A stretch of DNA of 64,000 bases from Paracoccaceae bacterium (GCA_030148005.1 JASBUI010000033.1:1-64000); one strand, 5' to 3'. Positions 25,838 to 36,888 are shown, counted from the stretch's first letter. Program-made: numbers and translations. Notes: a model not told the origin generated them from the letters alone.

Positions 25838-28800
25838 GGGCGCGCGATGATGCAACCCGCGCCCAGATCAGCGCGGCCGACCCGTCTGGGTCCACATGGC
25901 TTTCGGCCAACGCCGGATCGGGCAAGACGCGCGTTCTGACCGACCGGGTGGCGCGGCTTTTGCTGGCCGGGGTCGATCCGCAAAAGGTGTTGTGCCTGAC
26001 CTATACCAAGGCGGCGGCAAGCGAGATGCAGAACCGTCTGTTCCGGCGGCTGGGCGAATGGGCGATGGAACCGGATGCCGGGCTTTCCGAAAAGCTTGCC
26101 GATCTGGGCGTTGAAGGCGCGCTGGACGCGGCGCAGCTTGGCAAGGCGCGCACGCTTTTTGCGCGGGCGATCGAAACGCCCGGCGGTTTGAAGATCCAGA
26201 CGATCCACTCTTTTTGTGCCTCGCTTTTGCGGCGCTTCCCGCTAGAGGCGGGGGTTTCGCCGCAGTTTGTCGAAATGGACAGTTTCGCCGGCAAGAAGCT
26301 TCGCGAGGATATCGTTGATGCCATGGCCGACGGGCCGGAGATGGGCCAGCTGGACGCCCTGGCTTCAGAGCTTTCGGGCGCCGATATCGACGGTCTTTTG
26401 ACCGAGATTTCTACCCATCGCGACCGGTTCGTGGGCCTTGAGGATGGCACGCTAGAGGCTTTGTTCCAGATCGACCCATCGGAAGGTGAGGCCAGGCTTT
26501 TAGATACGGCTTTTGCCGGCGGCGAGGATCAGCTTTTGCGCAGCCTTGTCGCCGCCCTGACACTTGGCAGTGCGCTTGACACCAAGGCGGCCGACAAACT
26601 GGCGGCGCTGGATCCTTCCGCGCTGGGTGTTGCGTCCCTGCCGGTGCTCGAAAGTGTGTTTCTGACCGGCGCTACGGCAAAGTCGCCCTTCACCGCGAAA
26701 ATCGGCAGCTTTCCGACCAAGGCGACCCAAGCCCGCATTGACCCGATCATGCCAGCGCTTGAGGATTGGATGCAGCGCATTGAAGACGCGCGCGATCTGC
26801 GTATCCGCTTGGCCGCTTATCGGCGAACCAAGGCGCTTTACGGTTTTGCAGAGCCTTTTCTGGCGCGATACCAGCACGAAAAACTGATGCGCGGCTGGCT
26901 GGATTTTGACGATCTGATCCTCAAGGCGCGCGATCTTCTGAACGACCCGGCGGTGGCGGCATGGGTGCTTTACCGTCTGGATGGCGGGATCGATCACATC
27001 CTTGTCGACGAGGCGCAGGATACAAGCCCGACGCAATGGGAAGTGGTCGAGAAACTGGCGCAGGAATTTACAAGCGGGCAGGGCGCGCGGGACACGGCGC
27101 GGTCGATCTTTGTGGTGGGCGACAAGAAACAGTCGATCTATTCCTTTCAGGGCGCCGATCCGCGTGAGTTTGACAGGATGGCCAAAACCTTTGGCCAGCG
27201 CCTGAAACAGATCGGCGCGCCGTTCAACGAGGCAGAGCTTTTGCATTCCTTCCGGTCCTCGCCGGCGATCCTGTCGGTCGTTGACCGAACGCTGGAAGGC
27301 ACGGACGGGGTTGGGCGTTCTGCCCATGCGCCCTTCTGGATGGACCTGCCGGGCCGGGTGGATGTCTGGCCGCCGGTCCCAAAGGCGGCAGAGCCCGAGG
27401 ATGGCGCTTGGTTTGACCCTGTCGACCGGATTGCCGAGAACCACCACTCTGTCGTTCTGGCCCGTCAGATCGCTTCGGAAATTGCGTCGATCCTTGCGGC
27501 CAAAACGCCGCTGCCCCGCATGGTTGATGGCAAGCTGACCGCCCGGCAGGTGCAGGCGGGGGATTTTCTGGTGCTGGTTCAGCGCCGGTCAGAGCTGTTT
27601 CACGAAATCATTCGCGCCTGCAAAGAGGCCGGTCTTGATGTGGCCGGGGCCGACCGGCTGAAGATCGGGGCAGAGCTTGCCGTCAAGGATCTGACGGCGC
27701 TTTTGGCCTTCCTGTCCCTGCCCGAAGATGACCTGTCGCTTGCCGCTGCCCTGCGCTCACCCCTGTTTGGATGGGACGAACAGGCGCTCTTTGATCTTGC
27801 GCACCGTCGGGCAGAGGGGCGCTATCTTTGGCAAGAGCTTCGGGCGCGGGCCGCAGAGTTTCCGCAGGCTTCGGCGGTTTTGGATGACTTGCGTCGCAAC
27901 GCCGATTTTCTTCGGCCCTACGATCTTATCGAAAGGATCCTGACGCGGCATGGCGGGCGGCGGTCTTTCGTGGCGCGTCTGGGCGATGAGGCCGAGGATG
28001 GCATCGACGCGCTTTTGTCTCAGGCGATGGCTTATGAGCGGATGGAAGTGCCCAGCCTGACGGGTTTCCTTGCCTGGCTTGAAACCGACGAGATCGAGAT
28101 CAAGCGCCAGATGGACAGCGCCGGAAACCGCATCCGCGTCATGACCGTTCACGGGGCCAAGGGCCTTGAAGCGCCGATCGTCATCCTTCCTGACACCGCC
28201 CAGCGCAAGCTGAACATCCGCGATGAACTTTACCCGACCAAAGACGCCGTCTTGTGGAAGACCAGCGCCAGCGAAAGTCCCGAGGTCATCCAAAAGCCGC
28301 GCGATGAAACGCGGGCGCTTCAGGAACAGGAACGCCAGCGGCTGCTTTACGTGGCGATGACGCGGGCCGAAAACTGGCTGATCGTCTGTGCCGGGGGTGA
28401 TCTGGGCAAGGACGGCAATAGCTGGCACGATCAGATTGCCGCCGGGGTAGAGGCGGCTGGTGGAACCCGGATGCAGTTTCCCACGGGCGAGGGGCTTCGC
28501 CATAGTGTCGGGCAATGGCCCGAAGCGCCCGAGGCGCGCGCGCCGGATGGACCGGCAGAGGTTGCCGCGCTTCCCGGCTGGGCCGTGCAGGGTGCGGCGC
28601 GCCCGCCAGAACCCGCGCCCGTCCTGTCGCCTTCGGATCTCGGCGGCGCCAAGGCGCTGGGGGGGATGTCCGGCGCGGACGAAGAAACCGCCAAGCGCCG
28701 CGGCAGCCAGATACACATCCTTTTGGAACATCTTCCGCCGCACGACAGTGCCAAGTGGCCTGATCTCGCCGCCGCGCTTTTGTCGCGCGGCGATTTTGCC

Positions 28801-29202
28801 GCCACGGGGGGTGAGCTGGCCGAAGTTCTGGGCGAAGCCGCGCGCGTTCTAAGCCAGCCCGATCTGTCCTATATCTTTGCGCCCACGACCCTCGCCGAGG
28901 TCGAGCTGACGGCGCATCTGCCCCAGCTTGACGCGCGCGTGCGCGGCGCGATCGACCGGCTGATTGTTCAGGATGGCCGCGTTCTGGCGGTTGATTTCAA
29001 GTCGAACGCCACCGTGCCGGAAAGCCCCGATCAGACGCCCGACGGGATCCTGCGGCAAATGGGGGCATATAGTGCCGCGCTGGCGCAGATTTATCCGGGG
29101 CGCGAGATTCAGACGGCAATCCTGTGGACCAAAACCGCGCAGTTGATGCATCTGCCACAAGACCGCGTGATGAATGCGTTGCAAAACGCGGGGCCGCCTT
29201 GA
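25834..29202 (+). CDS. addA: Double-strand break repair helicase-nuclease AddA
   Basis: A 1,122-residue UvrD/Rep-type helicase with C-terminal nuclease. Motifs in order: [12 protein letters not shown] (Walker A), [15 protein letters not shown] (Ia), [13 protein letters not shown] (II), [17 protein letters not shown] (III), [16 protein letters not shown] (V), [13 protein letters not shown] (VI), and the nuclease core [19 protein letters not shown]. The GTG start lies in a 4-base overlap with the addB stop. The subunit pair is complete and intact. Confidence 0.96.
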   Translation: MRARDDATRAQISAADPSGSTWLSANAGSGKTRVLTDRVARLLLAGVDPQKVLCLTYTKAAASEMQNRLFRRLGEWAMEPDAGLSEKLADLGVEGALDAAQLGKARTLFARAIETPGGLKIQTIHSFCASLLRRFPLEAGVSPQFVEMDSFAGKKLREDIVDAMADGPEMGQLDALASELSGADIDGLLTEISTHRDRFVGLEDGTLEALFQIDPSEGEARLLDTAFAGGEDQLLRSLVAALTLGSALDTKAADKLAALDPSALGVASLPVLESVFLTGATAKSPFTAKIGSFPTKATQARIDPIMPALEDWMQRIEDARDLRIRLAAYRRTKALYGFAEPFLARYQHEKLMRGWLDFDDLILKARDLLNDPAVAAWVLYRLDGGIDHILVDEAQDTSPTQWEVVEKLAQEFTSGQGARDTARSIFVVGDKKQSIYSFQGADPREFDRMAKTFGQRLKQIGAPFNEAELLHSFRSSPAILSVVDRTLEGTDGVGRSAHAPFWMDLPGRVDVWPPVPKAAEPEDGAWFDPVDRIAENHHSVVLARQIASEIASILAAKTPLPRMVDGKLTARQVQAGDFLVLVQRRSELFHEIIRACKEAGLDVAGADRLKIGAELAVKDLTALLAFLSLPEDDLSLAAALRSPLFGWDEQALFDLAHRRAEGRYLWQELRARAAEFPQASAVLDDLRRNADFLRPYDLIERILTRHGGRRSFVARLGDEAEDGIDALLSQAMAYERMEVPSLTGFLAWLETDEIEIKRQMDSAGNRIRVMTVHGAKGLEAPIVILPDTAQRKLNIRDELYPTKDAVLWKTSASESPEVIQKPRDETRALQEQERQRLLYVAMTRAENWLIVCAGGDLGKDGNSWHDQIAAGVEAAGGTRMQFPTGEGLRHSVGQWPEAPEARAPDGPAEVAALPGWAVQGAARPPEPAPVLSPSDLGGAKALGGMSGADEETAKRRGSQIHILLEHLPPHDSAKWPDLAAALLSRGDFAATGGELAEVLGEAARVLSQPDLSYIFAPTTLAEVELTAHLPQLDARVRGAIDRLIVQDGRVLAVDFKSNATVPESPDQTPDGILRQMGAYSAALAQIYPGREIQTAILWTKTAQLMHLPQDRVMNALQNAGPP

Positions 29203-29260
29203 CCTTCTTGCTGGCGCTCCCTACGTTCCAGCCTCACTTAGGATTTTCAGGAGGCCGAGC

Positions 29261-29581
29261 ATGGCAACTGTAGCAGTCACTGACGACACATTCGACGCCG
29301 AAGTTCGCAACGCGGATATCCCGGTTGTTGTGGATTTCTGGGCAGAATGGTGCGGTCCGTGCAAACAGATCGGCCCCGCTCTGGAAGAGCTTTCGACCGA
29401 GTTTGACGGCAAGGTCAAGATCGTCAAGGTCAACGTCGACGAGAACCCCAACAGCCCAAGCCAGCTTGGCGTGCGCGGCATTCCCGCCCTGTTCATGTTC
29501 AAGAACGGCGAGGTTGTGTCGAACAAGATCGGCGCCGCGCCCAAGGCCGCGCTGCAAAGCTGGATCGAAGAGGCGATCTGA
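29261..29581 (+). CDS. trxA: Thioredoxin 1
   Basis: A 106-residue cytosolic thioredoxin with the [13 protein letters not shown] active site near residues 28-40, cis-Pro in GIPALFMF and no signal peptide. Start ATG follows TCAGGAGGCCGAGC, a strong ribosome binding site. Sits 58 bases after addA and ends at a strong terminator. General disulfide reductase and electron donor to ribonucleotide reductase and Msr enzymes. Confidence 0.98.
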   Translation: MATVAVTDDTFDAEVRNADIPVVVDFWAEWCGPCKQIGPALEELSTEFDGKVKIVKVNVDENPNSPSQLGVRGIPALFMFKNGEVVSNKIGAAPKAALQSWIEEAI

Positions 29582-29603
29582 TCACTTCAGGTCCATGAAT
29601 TCC

Positions 29604-29626
29604 GGGCGCCTTCGGGCGCCCTTTTC
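29604..29626 (+). terminator. Rho-independent terminator after trxA
   Basis: GGGCGCC-TTCG-GGCGCCC: a 7-bp GC stem closed by a stable UUCG tetraloop, followed by TTTTCATTT. Lies 22 bases after the trxA stop. Confidence 0.9.
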
Positions 29627-29700
29627 ATTTGCCCGGGGCCCTTATCCTTGCGACGAAAGCTCTTGGGTTCCATATAGGCGAAGACGGTAAGGGGGCAGGC

Positions 29701-30258
29701 ATGTCAGAGAACAGTTTTCCAGGTTGGCACGGCACCACGATCATCGGCGTCAAAAAGGGCGGCGAGGTTGTGATCGCAGGCGATGGTCAGGTCAGCCTTG
29801 GCCAGACCGTGATCAAGGGCACCGCGCGCAAGGTCCGGCGCCTGTCGCCCGGCGGGTTTGACGTTGTGGCCGGGTTTGCCGGATCGACCGCCGATGCCTT
29901 CACGCTGCTTGAGCGGCTTGAGGCCAAGCTTGATGCAACGCCGGGTCAGCTTTCGCGCGCTTCGGTCGAGCTTGCCAAGGACTGGCGCACCGACAAATAC
30001 CTGCAAAAGCTTGAGGCGATGCTGATCGTCACCGATGGGTCAGAGCTTTTGGTGATCACGGGCGCGGGCGACGTGCTTGAGCCCGAGCATAATATCGCCG
30101 CCATCGGATCGGGCGGCAACTATGCGCTGGCGGCGGCGCGCGGCATGATCGAAAGCGATCTTTCCGCAGAAGAGGTCGCGCGCAAGTCGATGGCGATCGC
30201 CGCCGACATCTGCGTCTATACAAATGGCAACCTGACGGTAGAGAAGATCAGCAAATGA
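29701..30258 (+). CDS. hslV: ATP-dependent protease subunit HslV
   Basis: A 185-residue threonine peptidase that forms the double hexamer core of HslUV. The short prosequence ends at Gly11, exposing Thr12 of TTIIGV as nucleophile. [14 protein letters not shown] and [12 protein letters not shown] follow as in the family. Coupled by ATGA overlap to hslU. Confidence 0.98.
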   Translation: MSENSFPGWHGTTIIGVKKGGEVVIAGDGQVSLGQTVIKGTARKVRRLSPGGFDVVAGFAGSTADAFTLLERLEAKLDATPGQLSRASVELAKDWRTDKYLQKLEAMLIVTDGSELLVITGAGDVLEPEHNIAAIGSGGNYALAAARGMIESDLSAEEVARKSMAIAADICVYTNGNLTVEKISK

Positions 30259-31559
30259 CCGACCTGACCCCACGCGAAATTGTCAGCGAACTCGACCGCT
30301 ATATCATCGGTCAGAAAGACGCCAAGCGCGCCGTGGCCGTGGCGCTTCGCAACCGCTGGCGCCGCAAAAAGCTGGCCGATGATCTGCGCGATGAGGTTTA
30401 CCCCAAGAACATCCTGATGATCGGTCCCACGGGCGTCGGCAAAACGGAAATCTCGCGGCGTCTGGCGAAACTGGCGCGCGCGCCTTTCATCAAGGTCGAG
30501 GCCACCAAATTCACCGAGGTGGGTTATGTCGGCCGCGATGTCGAACAGATCATCCGCGATCTGGTGGACAGCGCAATCATATCCACGCGCGAACACATGC
30601 GCGAGGACGTCAAGGCCAACGCCCAGAAGGCGGCAGAGGATCGCGTGCTAGAGGCAATCGCGGGCAAGGACGCGCGCGAGCAGACGCGCGATATGTTCCG
30701 CAAAAAGCTGAAGTCCGGCGTTTTGGATGACACGGTGATCGAACTTGAGCTGACCGAAACTTCGAACCCGATGTCCAACTTTGAAATCCCCGGTCAGCCG
30801 GGCGGCGCGGGCATGATGAATCTGGGCGATATCTTTGGCAAAGCCTTTCCCGGCCGCACAGTGAAAAAGAAGATGACCGTCGCCGAAAGCTATGACGTTC
30901 TGATCAGCGAAGAGGCTGACAAGCTGTTGGATGATGAGGTCGTGACCCGCAAGGCGCTGGAAGCGGTAGAACAGAACGGCATCGTCTTTCTGGATGAGAT
31001 CGACAAGGTCTGTGCCCGCTCGGACGCGCGCGGCGGCGATGTCAGCCGCGAAGGTGTTCAGCGCGATCTCTTGCCGCTTATCGAAGGCACGACTGTCAGC
31101 ACCAAACACGGGCCGATCAAGACCGACCATATCCTTTTCATCGCTTCGGGGGCGTTCCATATCGCCAAACCGTCCGATCTTTTGCCCGAGCTTCAGGGCC
31201 GCCTGCCGATCCGGGTAGAGCTGCGCGCGCTGACGCAAGAGGATTTCGTGCGCATCCTGACCGAAACCGACAATGCGCTGACGCTTCAATACACGGCGCT
31301 GATGGGCACCGAAGATGTGACCGTCTCCTTCACCCCCGATGGCATCGCCGCACTGGCCACCATCGCGGCGGACGTCAACCAAAGCGTCGAGAATATCGGC
31401 GCGCGGAGGCTTTACACGGTGATGGAGCGGGTCTTTGAAGAGCTAAGCTTTTCCGCACCGGACCGCGGCGGCGAAGAGATTGTCGTGGATGCCGCTTTCG
31501 TGGACAAGAACCTTGGCGAGTTGACGAAATCGACCGACCTTAGCCGTTACGTTCTATGA
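30255..31559 (+). CDS. hslU: HslUV protease ATPase subunit HslU
   Basis: A 434-residue AAA+ unfoldase: [17 protein letters not shown] at the start, Walker [15 protein letters not shown], the GYVGRD pore loop, an intermediate domain near residues 105-230, Walker [12 protein letters not shown], the sensor segment FIASGAFH and a C-terminal tail ending RYVL that docks into HslV. Length is normal. Confidence 0.98.
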   Translation: MTDLTPREIVSELDRYIIGQKDAKRAVAVALRNRWRRKKLADDLRDEVYPKNILMIGPTGVGKTEISRRLAKLARAPFIKVEATKFTEVGYVGRDVEQIIRDLVDSAIISTREHMREDVKANAQKAAEDRVLEAIAGKDAREQTRDMFRKKLKSGVLDDTVIELELTETSNPMSNFEIPGQPGGAGMMNLGDIFGKAFPGRTVKKKMTVAESYDVLISEEADKLLDDEVVTRKALEAVEQNGIVFLDEIDKVCARSDARGGDVSREGVQRDLLPLIEGTTVSTKHGPIKTDHILFIASGAFHIAKPSDLLPELQGRLPIRVELRALTQEDFVRILTETDNALTLQYTALMGTEDVTVSFTPDGIAALATIAADVNQSVENIGARRLYTVMERVFEELSFSAPDRGGEEIVVDAAFVDKNLGELTKSTDLSRYVL

Positions 31560-31599
31560 CCACTTGACGCGATCTACGGGGGTGATATTCGCGTTTGAC

Positions 31600-32688
31600 A
31601 TGAAGCGTGTATTTCCTCGGTTCCTTTTTCTGCTGTTTTTAGGTCTTGCCGCCTGCGCGCCACGTCCAACGATGGTGTTTTTCCCCCAGGCCGCAACGAT
31701 CGGAGCGCAGAAACAGATCTTCGTGGCCACCGACCGGGCCAAGGATGAGAACGGCCAGTTCGGCCCGCTTCGCAGCCGCAAGCTTAGCTATCTGTCCATC
31801 GATGTTTCTGTCCCGCCGAACCATGTTCCGGGATCGATCGAGTACTCGCGCGGCACGCCGGATCCGGAAAATGACTTTCTGACAACGGCGCTGGATGACT
31901 TTCCGTCAAAGAAGGCGTTCCAGAATGCGCTGTCCGCGCGGCTTCGCCAGCTTCCGGCCTCTGAACGTGAGGCGGTGGTCTATGTCCACGGCTTTAACAA
32001 CACCATGGCTGACGGCGTTTATCGCACCGCCCAGCTTGTGAATGATTTTGAACTTCCGGGCGTGCCGATCCACTATTCATGGCCCAGCGCGGCAAACCCG
32101 CTTGGGTATGGTTATGATCGCGACAGCGCGCTGATCGCCCGCGACGGGCTTGATGAATTGCTTCGCACGATCCGGGCCAGCGGCGCCAAGCGCACCATGG
32201 TGATCGCGCACTCGATGGGCGCGCTTTTGACGATGGAAGTTATTCGCCAGTTGCCCGCAAACTCGAAACTGATCAACGGTGTTTTCCTGATCTCCCCGGA
32301 CATCGACGTCGAAGTGTTCGAGGCGCAGGCACGCAAGATCGGCAAGCTGCCGCAGCCCTTCGTCATCTTCGTCTCGCAAAAGGATCGGGCGCTGCGGCTT
32401 TCCGCGCGGCTGACCGGTCAGAAGGACCGGCTTGGAACGCTGTCGGATCCAAAGCGTCTGGACAATCTGGCCGTTACGCTGATTGATGTGACCGACTTTG
32501 CCGATCCCGGCAGCGTCAACCACTTCATAACCGGAAGCTCACCCGTTCTGATCCAGATCCTTGCCAAGGTGGCAGAGGTGAACGAGGCGTTTACCGGTGA
32601 CCCCGCCGGCCGAACCGGGCTTTTGCCGGGCACGGTTCTGACGGTACAGAACGCAACACAGATCATCATGCGGCGGCCCGTACAGTAA
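31600..32688 (+). CDS. DUF900-type alpha/beta hydrolase, predicted lipoprotein
   Basis: About 362 residues with a lipoprotein signal (FLFLLFLGLAAC, acylated Cys near residue 19). The hydrolase core shows VVYVHGFNNTMADGVYR (oxyanion region), the nucleophile elbow VIAHSMGALL, SPDIDVEVF and a late NHF that may supply the His. This is the DUF900 esterase-like family. It should sit on the periplasmic face of a membrane. A GGGGGTGAT stretch lies 14 bases upstream of the ATG, which is farther than ideal. Substrate unknown. Confidence 0.85.
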   Translation: MKRVFPRFLFLLFLGLAACAPRPTMVFFPQAATIGAQKQIFVATDRAKDENGQFGPLRSRKLSYLSIDVSVPPNHVPGSIEYSRGTPDPENDFLTTALDDFPSKKAFQNALSARLRQLPASEREAVVYVHGFNNTMADGVYRTAQLVNDFELPGVPIHYSWPSAANPLGYGYDRDSALIARDGLDELLRTIRASGAKRTMVIAHSMGALLTMEVIRQLPANSKLINGVFLISPDIDVEVFEAQARKIGKLPQPFVIFVSQKDRALRLSARLTGQKDRLGTLSDPKRLDNLAVTLIDVTDFADPGSVNHFITGSSPVLIQILAKVAEVNEAFTGDPAGRTGLLPGTVLTVQNATQIIMRRPVQ

Positions 32689-32742
32689 CGCCGCTAGCTT
32701 CGGTTTCTTGGTGGTCGCATCCTTAGGCAGGAATTTCGGCCG

Positions 32743-33966
32743 ATGCGGTTTGTCGATTTTGCACAGACGAACGCCCGCTGGCTTGCAGCCGGGGTTCTTC
32801 TGACCTTCACCTCCAGTTTTGGACAGACCTATTTCATCTCGATCTTTGCCGGGGCCATCCGTCAGGATTTTGGCCTGACGCATGGACAGTGGGGCGGCAT
32901 CTATACGGTTGGCACCATCGCATCGGCCATCGTGATGGTCTGGGCCGGGGCGTTGACCGATGTCTTTCGGGTCCGGGCGCTGGGGATATTCGTTCTAAGC
33001 TTTCTTGCCGCCGCCTGCCTCTTTCTGATTGCTGCCCCCGGGGTCTGGTTTTTGCCGCTGGCCATCTTTTTCCTGCGCCTTGCGGGGCAGGGCATGACCA
33101 GCCACATCGCCACCGTCGCCATGGCCCGGTGGTTTGTTGCCGCGCGGGGGCGGGCGCTTTCGATTGCCGCGCTTGGCTTTTCGGTGGGTGAGGCGTTCCT
33201 GCCGCTGACCTTCGTGTCGCTGATGGTCTTTGTGCCTTGGCGGTTTCTCTGGGTGGGCGCGGCGCTTTTCAGCCTTTTGGCGATCCCGGTCCTTCTGCGC
33301 CTTCTGCGCGAAGAACGCACGCCCCAAGCCATCGCCCGCGAGGTTCAATCGCCGGGAATGCGCGGCCAGCAATGGACCCGCAACGGCGTTTTGCGGCACT
33401 GGCTTTTCTGGGCGATGATCCCGACGCTTCTTGGCCCCTCCGCCTTTGGCACCGCCTTTTTCTTTCAGCAGGTCCACCTGGCCCAGACAAAAGGGTGGAG
33501 CCATGTTGAACTTGTCGCGCTTTTTCCGATCTTCACGCTGTTTGCCACGTTCTCGATGCTGGCCTCGGGCTGGGCGATCGACCGGTTCGGCACGGCGCGC
33601 CTGATGCCGGTCTTTCAGCTTCCGATGGCGGCGGGGTTTGTCGTTGTCTCGTTTGCGCAAACCATCCCGCAGGCGGCTGTCGGGGTTGTGCTTTTGGGGC
33701 TTTCGACCGGCGTGAACTCGGCGCTGCCGGGTGCCTTCTGGGCTGAATTTTATGGCACGCGGCACCTTGGGGCGATCAAGGCGATGGCGACGGCGGTGAT
33801 GGTTCTGGGGTCGGCCATCGGGCCGGGGGTTACCGGCTATCTGATTGATCTGGGATTGCCCTTTCAGGATCAGATGGTGGGCATCGCGATCTATTTCGTG
33901 GCAGCTTCGGCGCTGATCGCCCCGTTTATCGGGCGGGCGAAACGCGGCCTAGCGGTGGCGCCTTAG
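32743..33966 (+). CDS. MFS transporter
   Basis: A 407-residue major facilitator with about twelve membrane helices. The segment GQTYFISIFAGAIRQDFGL in helix 1 and the WAGALTDVFRVRALG loop 2-3 motif place it with the oxalate/formate-antiporter-like or monocarboxylate-like MFS branch. Substrate cannot be told. Its end overlaps the convergent smr gene by 18 bases. Confidence 0.9.
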   Translation: MRFVDFAQTNARWLAAGVLLTFTSSFGQTYFISIFAGAIRQDFGLTHGQWGGIYTVGTIASAIVMVWAGALTDVFRVRALGIFVLSFLAAACLFLIAAPGVWFLPLAIFFLRLAGQGMTSHIATVAMARWFVAARGRALSIAALGFSVGEAFLPLTFVSLMVFVPWRFLWVGAALFSLLAIPVLLRLLREERTPQAIAREVQSPGMRGQQWTRNGVLRHWLFWAMIPTLLGPSAFGTAFFFQQVHLAQTKGWSHVELVALFPIFTLFATFSMLASGWAIDRFGTARLMPVFQLPMAAGFVVVSFAQTIPQAAVGVVLLGLSTGVNSALPGAFWAEFYGTRHLGAIKAMATAVMVLGSAIGPGVTGYLIDLGLPFQDQMVGIAIYFVAASALIAPFIGRAKRGLAVAP

Positions 33967-34539
33967 ATAAACGTAATAGGCGCCTTCGCCGCCGTGGCGC
34001 TGATGCGACTGAGTGATCTGAAGGACCGCCTGCGACAGCGGCGGCTGGCTTAGCCATTGTGGCACCTGATGGCGCAGAATGCCGTGGCGCACGGGGATCG
34101 GGCCTTCATCGCGGGGCTTTCGGCCCTTGCCGGTGATCACCAGAACAAGCCGTTTTCCCGAAGCATGTGCTGTCAGGATGAACCGCATAAGGCGCGGGTG
34201 CGCCTGATCCATGGTCATGCCGTGCAGGTCGATCCGCGCCTCGGGCTTCAGTTTGCCCCGGTTCATGTTCTGAAAGGCGCGGCGATCCATCTTGACCGGC
34301 GCGGATGCAAGCTCATCGCCAAGGTTCAGCCCGGTATCAAGGCGCGGCGGCGCGGTTTGCGCGGTTGCGCCGATGCGGAACTCTCGAAGCGGCTGAGGCG
34401 CGGGTTTCTTGGGTTTTGCCTTGGCCGAAAGGGGCGCGTGGGTTGCCGCGCGCGGGCCAAGCGGCGTCGCGCTTTCGGCTACCTTGTGCCAAAGCGCCCG
34501 TTCTTCGGCGCTTAGTTTCCTGTGGCCCTTGCGGGTCAT
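33949..34539 (-). CDS. Smr domain-containing protein
   Basis: A 196-residue protein with an unstructured basic N-terminus (HRKLSAEERALWHKVAES, PKKPAPQP) and a C-terminal Smr domain: IDLHGMTMDQAHPRLMRFI, LVLVITGKGRK, and the HGGEGAYYVYLRR tail. Smr domains of this stand-alone type are putative nucleases; activity here is unproven. ATGA overlap with the upstream mltA gene couples the two. Confidence 0.92.
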   Translation of the reverse strand: MTRKGHRKLSAEERALWHKVAESATPLGPRAATHAPLSAKAKPKKPAPQPLREFRIGATAQTAPPRLDTGLNLGDELASAPVKMDRRAFQNMNRGKLKPEARIDLHGMTMDQAHPRLMRFILTAHASGKRLVLVITGKGRKPRDEGPIPVRHGILRHQVPQWLSQPPLSQAVLQITQSHQRHGGEGAYYVYLRRHR

Positions 34540-35570
34540 TGCGCCCCCTCGGGCAGCATTGCGTATGCGCGCTGGATCGGCATCAGGACAACCATACGCC
34601 CCGGATCGCGGATGCGCCCAGCCTCGCGGCCCGCCTCATCGCCGGTGCCGACAAAGATATCGGCGCGCTGAGCACCCTTGATGGCCGATCCGGTGTCTTG
34701 CGCGATCATCAGGCGGCGCAATGGGCCTGCACCATCCTTTTCAATCCAGACCGGCGCGCCAAGCGGGGTAAAGGCGGGATCAACGGCGATGGATCGCATT
34801 GCGGTGACCGACCGGTTCATCGCCCCAAGCGGGCCCTTGTCGGCGGGAAGTCTGCGAAGCTTTCGGAAGAAGACAAAGGACGGGTTATGCTGAAGCAGGG
34901 CGCGGCCCGCCTCGGGGTTGCGGCCAACCCAGCTTCGCAAGACCTGCGCCGATACCTGATGGGCCTGATAGACGCCGCGCCGCACAAGTTCGGCGCCGAT
35001 AGACCGATAGTCGTGCCCATTCGCGGCGCTATAGCCCACGCGGATCGTGCGGCCGTTGGTCAGTTTGATCCGGCCTGAACCCTGAATTTGCAGAAAGAAC
35101 GCCTCTACCGGGTCGTCGACCCATGCGATTTCCAGCCCCCGGTTCTTAAGCACCTCGGTCTCTTCGATCTCGGTGCGCGACAGCCATTTGGAACCGCGGC
35201 GCAACTCGGGCGGCTTGCGATAGATCGGAATGCGAAAGCGCGGCGTTTCCACCAAAGAGCCGTCCAGCTCAGGCTCAAAATACCCGGTGAACATCATCGG
35301 GCTTGAGTCCTCGATCAGGACGGGGCGAAAGAAAAGCTCAAAGAAAGTGCGCGCCGATGGCTGTTGGCCGGCAAGCGCGCAAAGCGATCCCCAGTCGGGG
35401 TCTTTCATGTCGGGGCAGGTTTCCAGAAAGACATCCAGCGCCGCCTGATGATCGTCATCGGCCCAGCCGTCCAGCTGATCAAAGCCCAGAACGGTAACCT
35501 TGGGATCCTGTGCATTGGCGGCCGCGGTCATGGCAAAACCGATAACGGCGGCGCCAAGCGCACGGATCAC
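34536..35570 (-). CDS. mltA: Membrane-bound lytic murein transglycosylase A
   Basis: About 344 residues. A signal peptide (VIRALGAAVIGFAMTAAANAQ) follows a GTG start that overlaps the preceding gene's stop; a longer start at 35594 would add a basic tail. It has MltA domain segments (FTGYFEPELDGS, RIPIYRKP, VGYSAANGHDYRSIGAELVRRG) and the C-terminal 3D domain with catalytic Asp (MIAQDTGSAIKGAQRADIFVGTG). No lipobox is visible, so it is probably a soluble periplasmic enzyme that cleaves glycan strands to anhydromuropeptides. Its products feed the AmgK/MurU recycling route. Confidence 0.93.
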   Translation of the reverse strand: MIRALGAAVIGFAMTAAANAQDPKVTVLGFDQLDGWADDDHQAALDVFLETCPDMKDPDWGSLCALAGQQPSARTFFELFFRPVLIEDSSPMMFTGYFEPELDGSLVETPRFRIPIYRKPPELRRGSKWLSRTEIEETEVLKNRGLEIAWVDDPVEAFFLQIQGSGRIKLTNGRTIRVGYSAANGHDYRSIGAELVRRGVYQAHQVSAQVLRSWVGRNPEAGRALLQHNPSFVFFRKLRRLPADKGPLGAMNRSVTAMRSIAVDPAFTPLGAPVWIEKDGAGPLRRLMIAQDTGSAIKGAQRADIFVGTGDEAGREAGRIRDPGRMVVLMPIQRAYAMLPEGAQ

Positions 35571-36232
35571 CCGCCGGTGGCGACCAACTGCCAATTTGGA
35601 TCATCCGTGCCCATCGTGCGGGCAAAGGTCCAAGTGTCGCGCTGGCGCTTGATTTCGGTCGGGTTGCCTTCGACGATGTCGCCTGCCTCGTCGCGAACGA
35701 CAGAGGTCAGCTCACCCACAAAGCGCACGGTCAGTTCGGCTTCTTGCGTTACCGGGTCAAACTGGGCGTCGTTGAGGTTGATCTCACGCACACCGATAAA
35801 GTTTGCTTCGACCGTCAGGCCCTTGTCGGCGCGCATGTCGACAACGCTGGCAAAGGTTTCAAAGACGTCTTCCGACAGGAAGGGCTCAATCGCCTTCATA
35901 TCGCCGCGCTCGAACGACATCAGGATCATTTCATAGGCGCCGCGTGCGCCCTGAAGAAATTCGCCAACCGAAAACTCGGGATCCACGCCCTTCATCGCGG
36001 CCAGCATTTGTGCCGCTTCGCCATCTTCGGGGACGTGATCCGTGATGTCGCGATCAGGACCGCCTTCGATAACCTCGAAGTCGGGGCCGCCGCGTTCAAT
36101 CTGCCGGTTCGACTGTGTCGGGATCGGCGGTTTCTCAAAACCTTCGCGCGTTCCCAGAACGTTGCGCAGGCGCAAGATCAGGAAAACGGCGACAGCGCCT
36201 AGAACCAGAAGTGAAAGTACCGAACTGCCCAT
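35567..36232 (-). CDS. Tim44/TimA-like membrane-anchored protein
   Basis: About 221 residues from an ATG with an AAGAGGATT ribosome binding site. One N-terminal membrane helix (SVLSLLVLGAVAVFLILRLRN) precedes a linker and a Tim44-like domain (FLQGARGAYEMILMSFERGDMKAIEPFLSEDVFETF in segments). Alphaproteobacterial homologues of mitochondrial Tim44 are held to be adaptors at the inner membrane; the partner is unknown. First gene of timA-mltA-smr, all overlapping by four bases. Confidence 0.9.
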   Translation of the reverse strand: MGSSVLSLLVLGAVAVFLILRLRNVLGTREGFEKPPIPTQSNRQIERGGPDFEVIEGGPDRDITDHVPEDGEAAQMLAAMKGVDPEFSVGEFLQGARGAYEMILMSFERGDMKAIEPFLSEDVFETFASVVDMRADKGLTVEANFIGVREINLNDAQFDPVTQEAELTVRFVGELTSVVRDEAGDIVEGNPTEIKRQRDTWTFARTMGTDDPNWQLVATGG

Positions 36233-36341
36233 CAAGAATCCTCTTTTCCCGCATAACCGTGGAAACCATTGTTCACCAACCTTATGTAAGGCAGGTGTGG
36301 GGGCAAGTCCACCAGACCAGAGGACACTAAACGAGGATCAT

Positions 36342-36830
36342 ATGTGGTTGTTTCTGGCTTTTCTGGCCGTTCCGTTGATCGAGATCGCGCTTTTTATCCA
36401 AGTTGGTGGTCTGATCGGCCTTTGGCCGACCCTTGCAATCGTCGTTTCGACGGCCGTTCTGGGGACATGGCTTGTCCGCAATCAGGGTGCGATGGCGATG
36501 ACCCAACTGCGCAGTTCGTTCAACGAATTGCGCGATCCGACCGAACCTTTGGCCAATGGCGCCATGATCATCTTTGCCGGCGCGCTTTTGCTGACGCCGG
36601 GGTTCTTTACCGATGCGATCGGGTTCTTGCTGCTTGTGCCGGCCATTCGCCGCGCGGTTTTTGACTATGCGCGCAGCCGGGTGAAAGTTCAGACGTTTCA
36701 TGCCGGTGGCCCGCGCGACAGCGGCCGCGCCCCCGAACAGCGCCCCGGCGACGTGATTGACGGCGCATATACCGAAGTTGAGCCGCCAAAAAAGCCAACC
36801 CACGGTTCATCAGGCTGGACCCGCCATTGA
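36342..36830 (+). CDS. fxsA: FxsA family membrane protein
   Basis: A 162-residue inner-membrane protein with three or four hydrophobic segments (LFLAFLAVPLIEIALFIQVG; LWPTLAIVVSTAVLGTWLVR; LLLTPGFFTDAIGFLLLVP) and a hydrophilic C-terminus, matching FxsA, a protein linked to phage exclusion in E. coli. ATG follows ACGAGGATCAT. Divergent from the Tim44-like gene, with 109 bases between. Confidence 0.9.
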   Translation: MWLFLAFLAVPLIEIALFIQVGGLIGLWPTLAIVVSTAVLGTWLVRNQGAMAMTQLRSSFNELRDPTEPLANGAMIIFAGALLLTPGFFTDAIGFLLLVPAIRRAVFDYARSRVKVQTFHAGGPRDSGRAPEQRPGDVIDGAYTEVEPPKKPTHGSSGWTRH

Positions 36831-36888
36831 GCCGGTCAAACTGACCTGCTAGAGAGCACCCGGTAACGGTTATTCTGGGAGAGGTCAT

